In this document: positions 1 to 9,145 of the stretch, one piece after another | Numbering within the stretch: position 1 is the first letter of the stretch | How the letters are laid out: the number at the start of each line of letters is the position of its first letter | Assembly (NCBI GenBank): GCA_022482815.1 | Contig: JAKVOM010000001.1 | Span: forward strand, 124,001 to 188,000 | Source of the DNA: Acidaminococcus sp. | Lineage (GTDB): Bacteria > Bacillota > Negativicutes > Acidaminococcales > Acidaminococcaceae | DNA: 64,000 bases | Direction: 5' to 3' | Position numbers and translations under genes: made by a program | Notes under the pieces: generated by a model | The model's input: the letters and a program-made list of their open reading frames with translations, nothing else | Told to the model about the DNA's origin: nothing | Database searches by the model: none

Positions 1-1838
1 ACAGCTTCATAAAGGGCCTTTTCAGCTGCTTCCTTCAGCAGTTCCGGCTTCACAGCATCCGTCACGTTGTTCTTCTTCGTAATATTTTCTACGCGCGTAA
101 AGGCCTGGATGCTGTCTGCGGCCTGGGCTTCGCCCAGATAAGCAGTCAGGGCATCGGCAGCGGTAAATACGTCAGCCAGGTCATCCCGATTGTCGGCACC
201 AAGTGCAGCGTCCACAATATCATAGCGAACGCCCTTATCGAGGAGCATGTTCTTCGTACGCTGTGCAAAGAAGTCAACGACATCGTCAATCAGTTTGGCT
301 TCATTATCAACCTTGATAGGCAGGTTTTTCAGTGTCTCAGCAATAGCAGCGCGCAGCGGGAAGTGCAGGCCGCCGTCCACAACAATATTGAGGATACCGA
401 GAGCCTGACGGCGCAGTGCATACGGGTCCTGGGAACCGGTCGGGGCTTCGCCTCTGCTGAAAGTAGCCACGATGTTATCGAGCTTATCCGCTACGGCAAG
501 AATGCGGCCTTCGTTGCTCTTTGGCAGTTCATCACCGGCAAATGCAGGCAGATACTGCTCGCCGATGGCCTGAGCCACCGTCTGTCCTTCGTTATCCAGG
601 AGGGCATATTCACGGCCCATGATACCCTGTAGTTCCGTAAATTCCGTAACCATACCGGTCACAAGATCGGCCTTGGAGAGCATAGCGGCGCGGTCCAGTG
701 CTTTGGCATCAGCCGCAATACCGGTCGCTTTCAGCAGGTCTGCCGTCAGCTTGCGAAGTCTTTCCGTCTTTTCATACATGTTGCCCAGGCCGCGCTGGAA
801 TGCAACATTGTGCAGGGCGTCGCGATGAGCTTCCAGGGACTTCTTGCGGTCTCCCTTGAAGAAGAATACGGCATCGTCCAGACGGGCACGCAGCACACGT
901 TCGTTACCATGGGTCACAATGTCCAGATGCTCGCTGTTGCCGTTGCGGACCGTAATGAAACGAGGCAGCAGGTTGCCGTTGTCGTCCAGCACAGGGAAAT
1001 AGCGCTGATGATCGCGCATCGGCGTAATGACAGCTTCCTTCGGGAGCTTCAGATAATCTTCGTCGATGTGACCACACAGGGCCGTCGGATATTCAACCAG
1101 ATAGAGGACTTCTTCCAGAAGATCCGGGGAAATCGCGGTATGACCGCCTTCCTTTTCACCCAGTTCCGTAATCTGCTTACGGATCATTTCACGGCGTTTG
1201 TCCACGTCCACAATGATGAAGTTATCTTCCATCGTCTTGACATAGGCATCAGCCGTCGGAATGGTAATCAGATGATTGCTCAGGAAACGGTGTCCGCGGG
1301 TCTGGTTTCCGCTCTTGACGTCATTAGCTTCCACAGGGATGACTTTGTCATCAAGCAGGGCAACCATCCAGTGGAAAGGACGGACAAAACCGAATTCATA
1401 ATCAGCCCAGCGCATCGTCTTCGGGAAGGACAGGGAATGCAGGATATCATCGAGGATTCCCGGCAGCAGGCTTTCCGTAGCCTTGCCTTCCGCGTGTTTG
1501 ACGGCATACACATAGCCGTCACGGGAAATGAGGTCCTTGACGTCCACACCCTGGCCGCGGGCAAATCCCTGGGCGGCTTTGGTCGGAGCGCCGGAAGCGT
1601 CAAAGGCAATCTTGAGGGACGGTCCCTTGCTTTCCGTCGTTACATCTTCCTGGCGGTCGGCTACTTCGGAAGCAATGAAGGCCATGCGGCGGGGCGTGCC
1701 GTAAACTTTGACTTCCGCAAAAGGAATCCGGGCTTCCTTCAGTTTGGTTTCGGCCAGTTCCTTATAATTTGCTAAAATACCGGGCATATACTGGGCCGGC
1801 ATCTCTTCCGTACCAATTTCATATAATAAAGTCGCCAT
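1..1838 (-). CDS. glyS: Glycine--tRNA ligase beta subunit (3' end off the window)
   Basis: Large subunit of the two-subunit bacterial glycyl-tRNA synthetase, which with GlyQ charges tRNA-Gly in the cytoplasm. The N-terminus ([16 protein letters not shown]) is the conserved GlyS beginning. About 612 codons are visible; the family usually has about 690 residues, so the C-terminal anticodon-binding end lies beyond the left edge. The ATG at 1838 shares its A with the glyQ stop codon (TAATG), and a GAGAGG ribosome-binding site sits inside the end of glyQ, so the two are translationally coupled. Control is by the glycine T-box upstream of glyQ. No frame break is visible. Confidence 0.97.
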   Translation of the reverse strand, partial: MATLLYEIGTEEMPAQYMPGILANYKELAETKLKEARIPFAEVKVYGTPRRMAFIASEVADRQEDVTTESKGPSLKIAFDASGAPTKAAQGFARGQGVDVKDLISRDGYVYAVKHAEGKATESLLPGILDDILHSLSFPKTMRWADYEFGFVRPFHWMVALLDDKVIPVEANDVKSGNQTRGHRFLSNHLITIPTADAYVKTMEDNFIIVDVDKRREMIRKQITELGEKEGGHTAISPDLLEEVLYLVEYPTALCGHIDEDYLKLPKEAVITPMRDHQRYFPVLDDNGNLLPRFITVRNGNSEHLDIVTHGNERVLRARLDDAVFFFKGDRKKSLEAHRDALHNVAFQRGLGNMYEKTERLRKLTADLLKATGIAADAKALDRAAMLSKADLVTGMVTEFTELQGIMGREYALLDNEGQTVAQAIGEQYLPAFAGDELPKSNEGRILAVADKLDNIVATFSRGEAPTGSQDPYALRRQALGILNIVVDGGLHFPLRAAIAETLKNLPIKVDNEAKLIDDVVDFFAQRTKNMLLDKGVRYDIVDAALGADNRDDLADVFTAADALTAYLGEAQAADSIQAFTRVENITKKNNVTDAVKPELLKEAAEKALYEA

Positions 1839-2719
1839 TATTTCTTACCTCTCTTCAGCATAGGGAATCCCAGTTTTTCGCGTTGTTCCACGTAGGCAGC
1901 AGCGCAAAGTCTGGCCAGAGCGCGTACGCGGCCGATGTAGTTGGTCCGTTCATCCACGCTGATGGCGCCGCGCGCGTCAAGCAGGTTGAACGTGTGGGAA
2001 CATTTCAGCACATAATCGTAGGCCGGACGGATATTCCCCGTCAGGAGCACACGCTTCGCTTCTTTTTCATATTTATCAAAGAGATCGAAGAGCAGATCGA
2101 TATCTGCAATATCAAAGCTGTAGCGGGACTGTTCCACTTCGTTGGTGTGGAAAACGTCGCCATAGGAAACGTCGCCGACCCAGTTGATATCGTAAACGTT
2201 TTCTACGCCCTGGATATACATGGCAAGACGTTCCAGGCCGTACGTGATTTCCACGGCTACCGGCTTGATGTCCAGGCTGCCGACTTGCTGGAAGTACGTG
2301 AACTGCGTGACTTCCATGCCGTCGAGCCAGACTTCCCAGCCCATTCCCCAGGCACCGAGAGTCGGGGATTCCCAGTTATCTTCGACGAAACGAATATCGT
2401 GTTCTTCCGGATGGATGCCCAGTTCCCGCAGGCTTTCCAGGTAAAGTTCCTGAATATTGCTCGGGGACGGTTTCATAATGACCTGGAACTGATGGTGCTG
2501 AAACAGGCGGTTCGGGTTATCGCCGTAACGTCCGTCGGCCGGACGGCGGGACGGTTCTACATAGCAGACGTTCCAGGGTTCAGGTCCGAGTACTCTCAGG
2601 AATGTAGCCGGGTTCATCGTGCCGGCACCTTTTTCTACATCGTAAGGATGGAAATTGATGCACTGCTGACGACCCCAATACGCATTAAGCGTTGAAATAA
2701 TGGTCTGGAAATTCATCAT
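1838..2719 (-). CDS. glyQ: Glycine--tRNA ligase alpha subunit
   Basis: Catalytic small subunit of the alpha2beta2 glycyl-tRNA synthetase (293 aa, normal for the family). The N-terminus [18 protein letters not shown] and the later segment [20 protein letters not shown] are hallmark GlyQ sequences. The start is set at 2719 because AGGAGGA lies nine bases upstream. The reading frame stays open to 2800 but that part overlaps the T-box terminator and is not protein-like. ATG at 2716 is an equally usable second start. First gene of glyQ-glyS, controlled by a T-box that reads tRNA-Gly charging. Confidence 0.97.
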   Translation of the reverse strand: MMNFQTIISTLNAYWGRQQCINFHPYDVEKGAGTMNPATFLRVLGPEPWNVCYVEPSRRPADGRYGDNPNRLFQHHQFQVIMKPSPSNIQELYLESLRELGIHPEEHDIRFVEDNWESPTLGAWGMGWEVWLDGMEVTQFTYFQQVGSLDIKPVAVEITYGLERLAMYIQGVENVYDINWVGDVSYGDVFHTNEVEQSRYSFDIADIDLLFDLFDKYEKEAKRVLLTGNIRPAYDYVLKCSHTFNLLDARGAISVDERTNYIGRVRALARLCAAAYVEQREKLGFPMLKRGKK

Positions 2720-2739
2720 TTTTCGTTCTCCTCCTAAAC

Positions 2740-2888
2740 AAAAACTCCCGTCTCTGTAATATAGACGAGAATCATCTACATTACAGGGACGGGAGTACAC
2801 TTCCGCGGTTCCACCCTGTTTGCCGCTTGCGCGGCCACTCTTGTGGTGCTTACGTTCCGGGATGCCAACCCCTTCATCACGTATTTAC
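2740..2888 (-). promoter_or_regulatory. Glycine T-box riboswitch with terminator, glyQS leader
   Basis: On the minus strand the T-box sequence AGGGTGGAACCGCGG lies near 2802-2816. It is followed by a terminator hairpin at 2742-2792 whose arms (GTCCCTGTAATGTAGA and its partner) end in a T-run. From the predicted start near 2888 the leader is only about 170 nt. The 5' part folds as a short stem (TACGT/ACGTA) with K-turn-like GATGA and GGAA flanks, and an apical loop containing GGC, a glycine codon and the likely specifier. No long distal Stem I is visible. Confidence 0.9.
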
Positions 2889-2894
2889 GCCGCA

Positions 2895-2923
2895 ACTATA
2901 GCAAATTAAGGCCGTTTTGTCAA
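2895..2923 (-). promoter_or_regulatory. Promoter of glyQS
   Basis: Near-consensus sigma-A/70 promoter on the minus strand: TTGACA (2918-2923), 17-bp spacer, TATAGT (2895-2900). It follows the end of the glycosyltransferase gene and fixes the short T-box leader start at about 2888. Confidence 0.85.
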
Positions 2924-2977
2924 GGCAGCAGCCGCTGCCGGCTGACGCATCATGCGGCATGTTCCCGTAAAATGCCC

Positions 2978-3727
2978 TTATTCGAGCCAGCTCTTTTCGG
3001 CAAGTTTCATATACTTCATGGCTGTATAGATACCATGCTGCAGCGTGGCCACAAACCCCATGCTGCCCTCGCTGATGCCGCCCTGGAGAATAAAGACCTT
3101 GAACATGCCGGCCAGTGCGTGGAGCGCCGCTTTGGCGGGCGTTGCCGTGCGGCCTTGTTCCCATGCCTCATCCGCCCAGATGGTTGTATAGTGGCCGGCT
3201 TTTTCCCACCACTGTGCATAGGAATCATAGGTATGATGTTCTATCGTTTCTGCAAGATCCGTACAGGGCAGCGCACATTCGGGCCGTTCGTGGACTTTGC
3301 CGACCCAGGTCACTGCTCCCTTTGGGAAAAGGCGAGTCACCCTGTCGGGGCCGAAAGCACCGCGATGATAGTGATGTCCGAAAGCAATATTTTCCCGTTT
3401 CAGCGAATATTGGTGATCTGCCGGGCCGATTTTCACGGCACGCACCTTAGCTGCTGCGGAAGGCGTAAGACGCTCGTCAGCATCAAGATAGAAAACCCAT
3501 TCTCCTTTGGCACTGCCCAGGGCAAAATTCCGCTGTGCCGAAAAATCTCCATCCCAGGCGCGGAATACCACGTCCGCCCCGAGTTCTTTCGCCAGTTCGA
3601 CCGTCTGATCCGTACTGCCGGAATCCACGACAAGGATCTGATCCGCCCACTTGGCCGCGTTTTCCACCGCACCCCGGATATGACGTTCTTCATTTTTCGT
3701 CAGGATAATAGCGGTGAGAGTCCCCAT
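2978..3727 (-). CDS. Family 2 glycosyltransferase, WaaE/KdtX-like
   Basis: Cytoplasmic glycosyltransferase of the GT-A fold (249 aa). The N-terminus TAIILTKNEERHI, then VVDSGSTDQT and the DXD-type site YLDADERL, are those of LPS core glucosyl/heptosyltransferases of the WaaE/KdtX group; the sugar and acceptor cannot be read from sequence. The start is set at 3727 because AGGAGG lies seven bases upstream; ATG at 3733 is almost on top of the ribosome-binding site. It begins two bases after the stop of the upstream phosphotransferase-like gene, so the two form an envelope-modification operon. A short GC hairpin follows before the glyQS promoter. Confidence 0.88.
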   Translation of the reverse strand: MGTLTAIILTKNEERHIRGAVENAAKWADQILVVDSGSTDQTVELAKELGADVVFRAWDGDFSAQRNFALGSAKGEWVFYLDADERLTPSAAAKVRAVKIGPADHQYSLKRENIAFGHHYHRGAFGPDRVTRLFPKGAVTWVGKVHERPECALPCTDLAETIEHHTYDSYAQWWEKAGHYTTIWADEAWEQGRTATPAKAALHALAGMFKVFILQGGISEGSMGFVATLQHGIYTAMKYMKLAEKSWLE

Positions 3728-3729
3728 GT

Positions 3730-5763
3730 TCATGCCTCCTTTCCCAGCAGCTCCGGATGCCGGACAAGATAACCGGTCAAATCCATATATCCGTTACGCT
3801 CATTCTGGAAGGGAGGCTCCCCTTCTTTGAGAGCGTCCGGTCCGAAAGCAGGACCGAGCGGCTGATAGAAATCATTTTCATAAGTGCCGTAAGCATCCCT
3901 GGTCAGCCAGTGATACGGCGACACGACGTGGTCAATCGGCTCCAGTAAAGAGCCGTTGATTGCGTAATACCGGAATCCTTTCGGTGCAATCAATTCAAAG
4001 ATGGTCGGTGCAATATTCATATGTCCGCCAATCGTGTTGCCTGCAAAAATAGACTGATCAATTTCAGGATGGTTCATAAAGAGTACCGGAGAATGACGTT
4101 CCCGTAAATTGCATTCCCGCTGCATCAGTGACGTATGGCTCAGTATCGCGCTCATATCGTAGGAATGGTCCCCCGTTATCACAAAGAGACTGTCCGGGAA
4201 GGCTTCCTTCATTGTCTTCAGGAACTTGCCGACGGCCTGATCGGAGAACCAGAACGTTCCCAGATTCTTTTGGATAGCCTTGTTCCGTTTGATATCTTCC
4301 GGTGCGTCCGGCATGACTTTTTCCGTGTCATATCCATAATGAGCCAGAGGAATCTTGAAAGGTCCGTGATAACTCGTCGTATAGAGGAAATGGAACTGAT
4401 AAGGTCCACGCTCCTTATCCCCTTTGAGAATCATCTCGGCGGCTTTTTCAAGAAATACATTATCGTATACGCCTACCCACGTTTTGGGCGCGTCGGGGCC
4501 GCAGAAATCAGTAGCCGTTTCCACTTCATCAAAGCCGCAGGACGGAGCAAACTGGTTAAAGTTGCCGTACGTCACATTCCCGCCGTACCAGTAAGTGGAG
4601 TGGTACCCCATTTTGGCCAGCTGCCGCGGCAGTGCCGTCGGAAGCTTATTCTTCCAGAACGATTCCTTTTCGTTAAGTTCCAGACCGGCGTCAAAGATGC
4701 CACTCATGAGACTGACAATGGAAGGCCGGGAAATAATACCAGCGGACAATGCGCTTGTCACAGCTGCAGTGTGTGCGTCTTCCTTGAGCCAGCGCCCTCC
4801 CGATACCAGATTCAAAGAGGCGAATTCCGGGTCAAAGAACTGCTGCAGATAGGTTTCCCCGACAAAAAGAAAAATATGCTTTGGTTTGGTGATGCGGGGG
4901 CCGGAAGCGGTACGGAGAAAAGCGAAAGCCGGATTCGGCAGTTCTGTAAGCGGCGTCTTTACCGTAGTAAGCGGTGCAATAGCCTCCAGATCCTCTTCAT
5001 CCGTGTGCTGATAAGCCTCATTCAAGTCATGTTTCATGACCTGTTCCAGCGCCACCAGATCGTCCACGGTTGCCTTGGCAAAAAAGATGTCCTTTTTTAC
5101 GAGGCTCGGAATCGTATCCCACTCCGGTTTGTCATCATGCATAAAGGTTCCGCCGTACCGGAACCAGTAAAAGGCGGCAATGCAGCCAAGGAAAATCACC
5201 GTGTTAAAAGCATAGCGCAGCACAGTGGAGGAAATTTCCGGATAAGGCAGGCTCGGCAGGGACAGCAGCCCCCGGATGGCTGCCCAGCAGAAGATCTCAT
5301 AGGGAATAATTCCCAAAAGGACCAGCGCGCCGTGGTTTTGATGGAAGAAAATATCGGCCAGATTATGCTTTTCCGCGTTGGCACCCAATTTTAAGATCTG
5401 GTTATAGATGTCATGAAAATGAAAGTAAAAAATCATCTTGCCGGCAAAGGCGAGATAAAGTACCAGTGCGTAAAGCATTCCGCCAATCAGCCGCAGCGTG
5501 TCGCCCATGGCCGCATATGCCGGAAAAAATGCACCGGGCAGCGATACCAGGACGAGAGGAATCAAAAAGACATAGGCATTAAAGTCCATGCCCCACCAGA
5601 AGCCATAGCGAAAACAGTGAAATACGACGGCTCCCTTCCCTTTGAGGGAAGGATACGGGCAGTACGTACGGATAAAAATAGCACGAAAAATCGCGCACAG
5701 AATTGGGAAAAATAAAAATAACTTTGCGTCCTGCTGAAGGGACGCGTAAAACACACTGAACAA
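3730..5763 (-). CDS. Membrane phosphotransferase/sulfatase-family protein (LtaS/EptA type)
   Basis: Integral membrane enzyme of the alkaline-phosphatase/sulfatase superfamily, like LTA synthases and phosphoethanolamine transferases (about 677 aa). About five hydrophobic segments fill roughly residues 15-215. The extracytoplasmic catalytic domain follows, with FVGETY near residue 303 (metal-binding Glu and Thr), an ISRPS stretch that may hold the nucleophile, and GDHS near the C-terminal half. In a diderm with a WaaE-like partner gene, a role in decorating LPS or another envelope glycan is likely, but the transferred group is unknown. Start: GGAG lies one base from ATG 5769 but seven from TTG 5763, so TTG 5763 is preferred. 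Confidence 0.82.
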   Translation of the reverse strand: MFSVFYASLQQDAKLFLFFPILCAIFRAIFIRTYCPYPSLKGKGAVVFHCFRYGFWWGMDFNAYVFLIPLVLVSLPGAFFPAYAAMGDTLRLIGGMLYALVLYLAFAGKMIFYFHFHDIYNQILKLGANAEKHNLADIFFHQNHGALVLLGIIPYEIFCWAAIRGLLSLPSLPYPEISSTVLRYAFNTVIFLGCIAAFYWFRYGGTFMHDDKPEWDTIPSLVKKDIFFAKATVDDLVALEQVMKHDLNEAYQHTDEEDLEAIAPLTTVKTPLTELPNPAFAFLRTASGPRITKPKHIFLFVGETYLQQFFDPEFASLNLVSGGRWLKEDAHTAAVTSALSAGIISRPSIVSLMSGIFDAGLELNEKESFWKNKLPTALPRQLAKMGYHSTYWYGGNVTYGNFNQFAPSCGFDEVETATDFCGPDAPKTWVGVYDNVFLEKAAEMILKGDKERGPYQFHFLYTTSYHGPFKIPLAHYGYDTEKVMPDAPEDIKRNKAIQKNLGTFWFSDQAVGKFLKTMKEAFPDSLFVITGDHSYDMSAILSHTSLMQRECNLRERHSPVLFMNHPEIDQSIFAGNTIGGHMNIAPTIFELIAPKGFRYYAINGSLLEPIDHVVSPYHWLTRDAYGTYENDFYQPLGPAFGPDALKEGEPPFQNERNGYMDLTGYLVRHPELLGKEA

Positions 5764-5992
5764 TGTCATTCTCCTTTCGAAAAGGCTCCTTCATTAGAAA
5801 GAGCCCCTTCGGAACAGCTCATAGTGACTCACTGACAATCAAAAGAAAATCAAGCAAGAAATAAATACCGTCACGTCCTTTCTCTTGCTTTTGCAGTCCT
5901 CTGCATTACAGATTCTATTATTGTATCATGTTCTTTTTTAAGCGTGGGTGAAAAATAAGAAAAAAGTATAAGAGACCCACTAATTACAAAAA

Positions 5993-6037
5993 ATGGAGCT
6001 GTGAAGAATGATTTATTTCTTCACAACTCCATTTTCA
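5993..6037 (-). terminator. Terminator of the amino-acid permease gene
   Basis: Hairpin with arms GGAGTTGTGAAGAA / TTCTTCACAGCTCC on the minus strand followed by TTTTTT. It lies just past the permease stop and belongs to the GCTGTGAAA hairpin family seen repeatedly in this window. The remaining bases up to 5763 hold only a weak -10 (TGATACAAT near 5925) for the phosphotransferase gene. Confidence 0.88.
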
Positions 6038-6055
6038 ATATCAAGCTCTAAAAAC

Positions 6056-7510
6056 TTACTCTGCCTGAGCCAGTTTTGCACGTTCCCTGCGGGCAAGAAC
6101 CGGGAAAACCAGGCCGATACCCAGCAGGATGACCGGCGTAATCACGTTCATGGTTACTTGGAACCACCAGGTGCTGCTGTAAGCTTCCACACCGTAAGGC
6201 ACCATTCCCATGACGGAAGCGTAAGCTGTGATGGCAAAACACCAAAGACCGATGAAAGCGCCAAAAGCTTTGTTCTTTGTCAGATGATAAGCAGATTCAA
6301 AATGTTCCGGGCTGCGCTTCAGAGCGATGTAAGCGAAGAACACCCACAGATAAGCCATCGGCATGCAGATTGCGTTTAAGCGAAGCAGCCAGATGTACAG
6401 CGTCGTCATATCACCGATACCAAGGGCCGGTACGATAATCAGGATGCTGACCAGGGCACCGGTCAGTTTGTAGCCATTGACAGGCACACCCTTTTCATTG
6501 ATTTTCGTGAAAGAACTCGGAACAAACTTCGGATCCACATCGCTGAGCAGGAATTTAATCGGTGCATCGATGGAAATAGCAAGCGTTGCAGCCTGTCCCA
6601 ATCCGGCGCAGATTGCATACAGGATGACAAATGCCTTGCCGACGCCGTAGTAAGCACCCAGTTTAGCAAAGCAGTAGTAAGCGCCGTTCATCATCAGGTC
6701 CTTAGGAATGTTATTCGGATCAAACATCAGACCCATGGCAAAGGTACCGAGCACTGCCGTGATAGCTACCATGATGGTCATGAAGATCATTGCTTTCGGG
6801 AATTCCTTGTCCGGTTGTTTCAGGTTTGCTACATATGGAGCAATTCTTTCGCAGCCGCCGACGGCGAAGACCAGAATGCTCAAGGTCGTCATGTACTCGA
6901 AGTTGAAGTTCGGCATGAACGTTTCAAGATCAAAATTATAAGAGAAAGTCTGCGCTTCGGTAATGTACGGAGCGGCCAATACGAGCAGCACGTAAAGGAT
7001 GGACATGACAAACATGAAGGATCCTGCGATGGAACCAATCCGTTTCAGGGCATTGACACCCTGAGCCGCATACCACATGAAGAAAAGGAAAATACCGAGA
7101 CTGATGAGCTGCAGCGTCAGCGGCGAAATCATGCGCGTCAGCTGATCATTCTGGAACACAGCCCAACCCAGGGCAATCAGGATATTCTGAGGTTTTTGAG
7201 CAAGATAAGGAATATTGACCACCCAGAAAGTCCAACCGGCAAAGAAAGCCAGCTTGGAAGAACAGGTCCGTTTAATCCAGGAGCTGACACCGCCGGCACC
7301 GCTGCCGAAAGTAGCACCCATTTCGCCGACCATCAGGTTGTAAGGAATAAAATAGAAAAGGAAAAGAATCATCCAGGAAACAATAACTTTCAGTCCCTGG
7401 TTAGCAAAGCCATTGACCGTATTGCCAAAGCCCCAGACTACGGTATAAGCCATCAGACAAAGAGCCTGCCACGTCATAGCTTTGCTTTTATTGTTTTCGT
7501 TGCTGCTCAT
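6056..7510 (-). CDS. APC-superfamily amino-acid permease
   Basis: Inner-membrane amino-acid transporter of 484 aa with about twelve hydrophobic segments. The N-terminal WGFGNTVNGFANQGL and the following GEMGATFGSGAGGVSSW segment are typical of the GadC/YfnA-like branch (glutamate:GABA antiporter relatives), although the substrate cannot be deduced. The start is set at 7510, eight bases after AGGAGG; an earlier in-frame ATG at 7537 lies upstream of that ribosome-binding site. It appears to be a single-gene transcription unit with a strong terminator at 5993-6037. An antiport role in amino-acid fermentation is an inference. Confidence 0.87.
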   Translation of the reverse strand: MSSNENNKSKAMTWQALCLMAYTVVWGFGNTVNGFANQGLKVIVSWMILFLFYFIPYNLMVGEMGATFGSGAGGVSSWIKRTCSSKLAFFAGWTFWVVNIPYLAQKPQNILIALGWAVFQNDQLTRMISPLTLQLISLGIFLFFMWYAAQGVNALKRIGSIAGSFMFVMSILYVLLVLAAPYITEAQTFSYNFDLETFMPNFNFEYMTTLSILVFAVGGCERIAPYVANLKQPDKEFPKAMIFMTIMVAITAVLGTFAMGLMFDPNNIPKDLMMNGAYYCFAKLGAYYGVGKAFVILYAICAGLGQAATLAISIDAPIKFLLSDVDPKFVPSSFTKINEKGVPVNGYKLTGALVSILIIVPALGIGDMTTLYIWLLRLNAICMPMAYLWVFFAYIALKRSPEHFESAYHLTKNKAFGAFIGLWCFAITAYASVMGMVPYGVEAYSSTWWFQVTMNVITPVILLGIGLVFPVLARRERAKLAQAE

Positions 7511-7970
7511 GAGATTAACCTCCTTGCTATAGTGCATATCACAAATTCGTTATATTTATTATAGCAAGGAATGTTCTCGTGTCAAAGACAAAAAATGAAG
7601 TCGAATAAATTTTGTCTATTGTACAGAGACAAATTAATACATTCTTGTTTCTTTCGTTTTCCGAACGTTCGAAATGAAAGAATGTGTGCTAATTTTTCGC
7701 AGAAAATCTGACTATTTTGTGTATTACAGACCATATAATCAGACAAGAAATTCTTTAAAATAAAGGATGAAAAACTTTAATAGCAGCGCAGGATCCAAGT
7801 ATTTTTAGAGGTAAAACAGCATGTATTGTCTTTTATCTGTGGACGTTCGAGTCCTTTTACAGTGTACTTTTTAATCTGTTTATTCCCATGTCTTCTTACA
7901 CATCCCTCTGTTTCCATTGTAAAGAGACACTTGTACAAATCTTGCGGATATGAGCAGAAACAGAGAAAAC
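7511..7970. other. Gene-free AT-rich intergenic region
   Basis: No credible gene: a minus-strand frame of 80 codons (7777-8019) lacks a ribosome-binding site and family character. It must hold the permease promoter, but no consensus -35/-10 pair is clear. A perfect palindrome CGAACGTTCG with partly symmetric flanks lies at 7662-7671 and could be an operator; it lacks the four-base centre of a Firmicute SOS box. Confidence 0.6.
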
Positions 7971-8014
7971 AAAAAAGGGCTGTGAAAGATGAATTTATTT
8001 CTTCACAGCCCTTT
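7971..8014 (-). terminator. Terminator of the interrupted yfcC operon
   Basis: Hairpin of the GGGCTGTGAA/TTCACAGCCC family, flanked by A- and T-runs on both sides, 38 bases beyond the yfcC stop. It could act in both directions. Confidence 0.88.
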
Positions 8015-8051
8015 TGCAAATCAATATCAAGTTGTGACAGTCAATCCGGCA

Positions 8052-8384
8052 TCAGAACGGCCCAAGTCTGACAGCCGTTGCGTAGAACAGTACCACGAAG
8101 GCAACGATCCACCAAATTCCCAGCATCGGGAAAGCGAGTTTCCACCATCTCTTCAGAGGAATGCCGGCAATACTCAGGATCGTCATCGTCGTACCGCTGG
8201 CAGGGGTAATGCTGTTGGTGAAGGCATCGCCCATCTGGAAGGCAAGAACGGCAGTCTGACGAGTAATACCGATAAGGTCAGCCAGCGGTGCCATGATTGG
8301 CATCGTGATGGCAGCCTGACCGGAACCGGAAGGTACAACGAGGTTGAAGATATCCTGTACGATGAACATGCCGATACCCAGGAG
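8052..8384 (-). pseudogene. C-terminal fragment of a YfcC-family transporter, cut off by an IS
   Basis: This fragment encodes the last third of a YfcC-type (C4-dicarboxylate/arginine-anaerobic carrier) transporter, with the NLVVPSGSGQAAITMP motif. Fused in silico to the fragment ending near 10141, with the seven-base target duplication removed, the frame is restored exactly (…TSLLGIGMFIVQDI…). The joined protein aligns without a gap across the junction to the intact homologue at 22960-24360. It has no ribosome-binding site of its own and is presumably not made. Confidence 0.93.
8378..8384. repeat. Target-site duplication, left copy (IS3 element)
   Basis: CCAGGAG here and at 10135-10141 flank the insertion element directly. 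Confidence 0.9.
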
Positions 8385-8443
8385 TGATATGCTCCCCTTA
8401 AGACGGAGAAAAAAATTATGTCAATGTTTTAAGGAGGCATGTC

Positions 8444-9145
8444 ATGGTAAAGAGCAATAATAAATTCATCTCTCCTGAGATTAAACTTAACGCTGTCAAA
8501 GATATCCTTGAACACAGATCCAACACCTACCAAGTGGCTAAAAAGCTTGGTATCCGGCGGCAGAACGTTTCTGTTTGGGTAATGAATTACAAGAACGAGG
8601 GTGCAGAAGCCTTTTCCCCGAAAAAGGGAAAGAAAACCTATCCCCTTTCCCTTATGGAAAATGCCGTTAAGGATTATCTGAATGGTAAAGGCAGCTACAT
8701 TCAAATCTGTAAGAAATACAAGATCCGTTCCCCCAGGGTTCTTGCAGACTGGGTTAAGCATTATAATATTCATGGAGAATTAGATTCTTACGCTTATCAA
8801 GAGAGATGTGATAAATCCATGAAAGGTAAGGCAAGTACCCTTGAAGAACGCTGCAAAATCGTCAAGGAATGTCTGGAATCCAACCGTGATTACCGTTCTG
8901 TAGCCGAAAAATACGGTTATTCCTATCGTCAGGTCTACAACTGGGTTAAACGCTACGAAAAGGACGGGAATTCAGGACTGGCCAACCATCAGGGTAGACC
9001 CAAGAAGAAGCCGATGGATCCTTCCCACAAGGAAACAAAAGATGAGGAACTGGTGCGCCTGAGACAAAAAGTCAAGGATCTCGAATTGGAGATTTTGCTT
9101 CTAAAAAAACTGGACGAGTTGACGAAAAGGAATCGCTTTCGTTGA
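8444..9145 (+). CDS. IS3-family transposase OrfA (helix-turn-helix part)
   Basis: DNA-binding half of an IS150-like transposase (233 aa). It has three consecutive helix-turn-helix units: residues about 10-50 (TYQVAKKLGIRRQNVSVW), 65-105 and 130-175 (SVAEKYGYSYRQVYNW). A Lys/Glu-rich leucine-zipper-like C-terminus (EELVRLRQKVKDLELEILLL) follows. A run of seven A at 9103-9109, read as A-AAA-AAA in this frame, is a plausible -1 slippage site that would produce the OrfAB fusion, as in other IS3 elements. AAGGAGG lies five to six bases before the start. Confidence 0.95.
   Translation: MVKSNNKFISPEIKLNAVKDILEHRSNTYQVAKKLGIRRQNVSVWVMNYKNEGAEAFSPKKGKKTYPLSLMENAVKDYLNGKGSYIQICKKYKIRSPRVLADWVKHYNIHGELDSYAYQERCDKSMKGKASTLEERCKIVKECLESNRDYRSVAEKYGYSYRQVYNWVKRYEKDGNSGLANHQGRPKKKPMDPSHKETKDEELVRLRQKVKDLELEILLLKKLDELTKRNRFR

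Noticed and set aside
810-1775. Long plus-strand open frame of about 320 codons opposite glyS
   Set aside because: Antisense shadow of the well-conserved glyS; no ribosome-binding site and no family character.
7662-7671. CGAACGTTCG as a LexA/SOS box
   Set aside because: Firmicute SOS boxes have CGAAC-N4-GTTCG; the central four bases are missing.
7777-8019. Minus-strand 80-codon frame in the permease-yfcC spacer
   Set aside because: No ribosome-binding site, overlaps a terminator, no recognisable motif.
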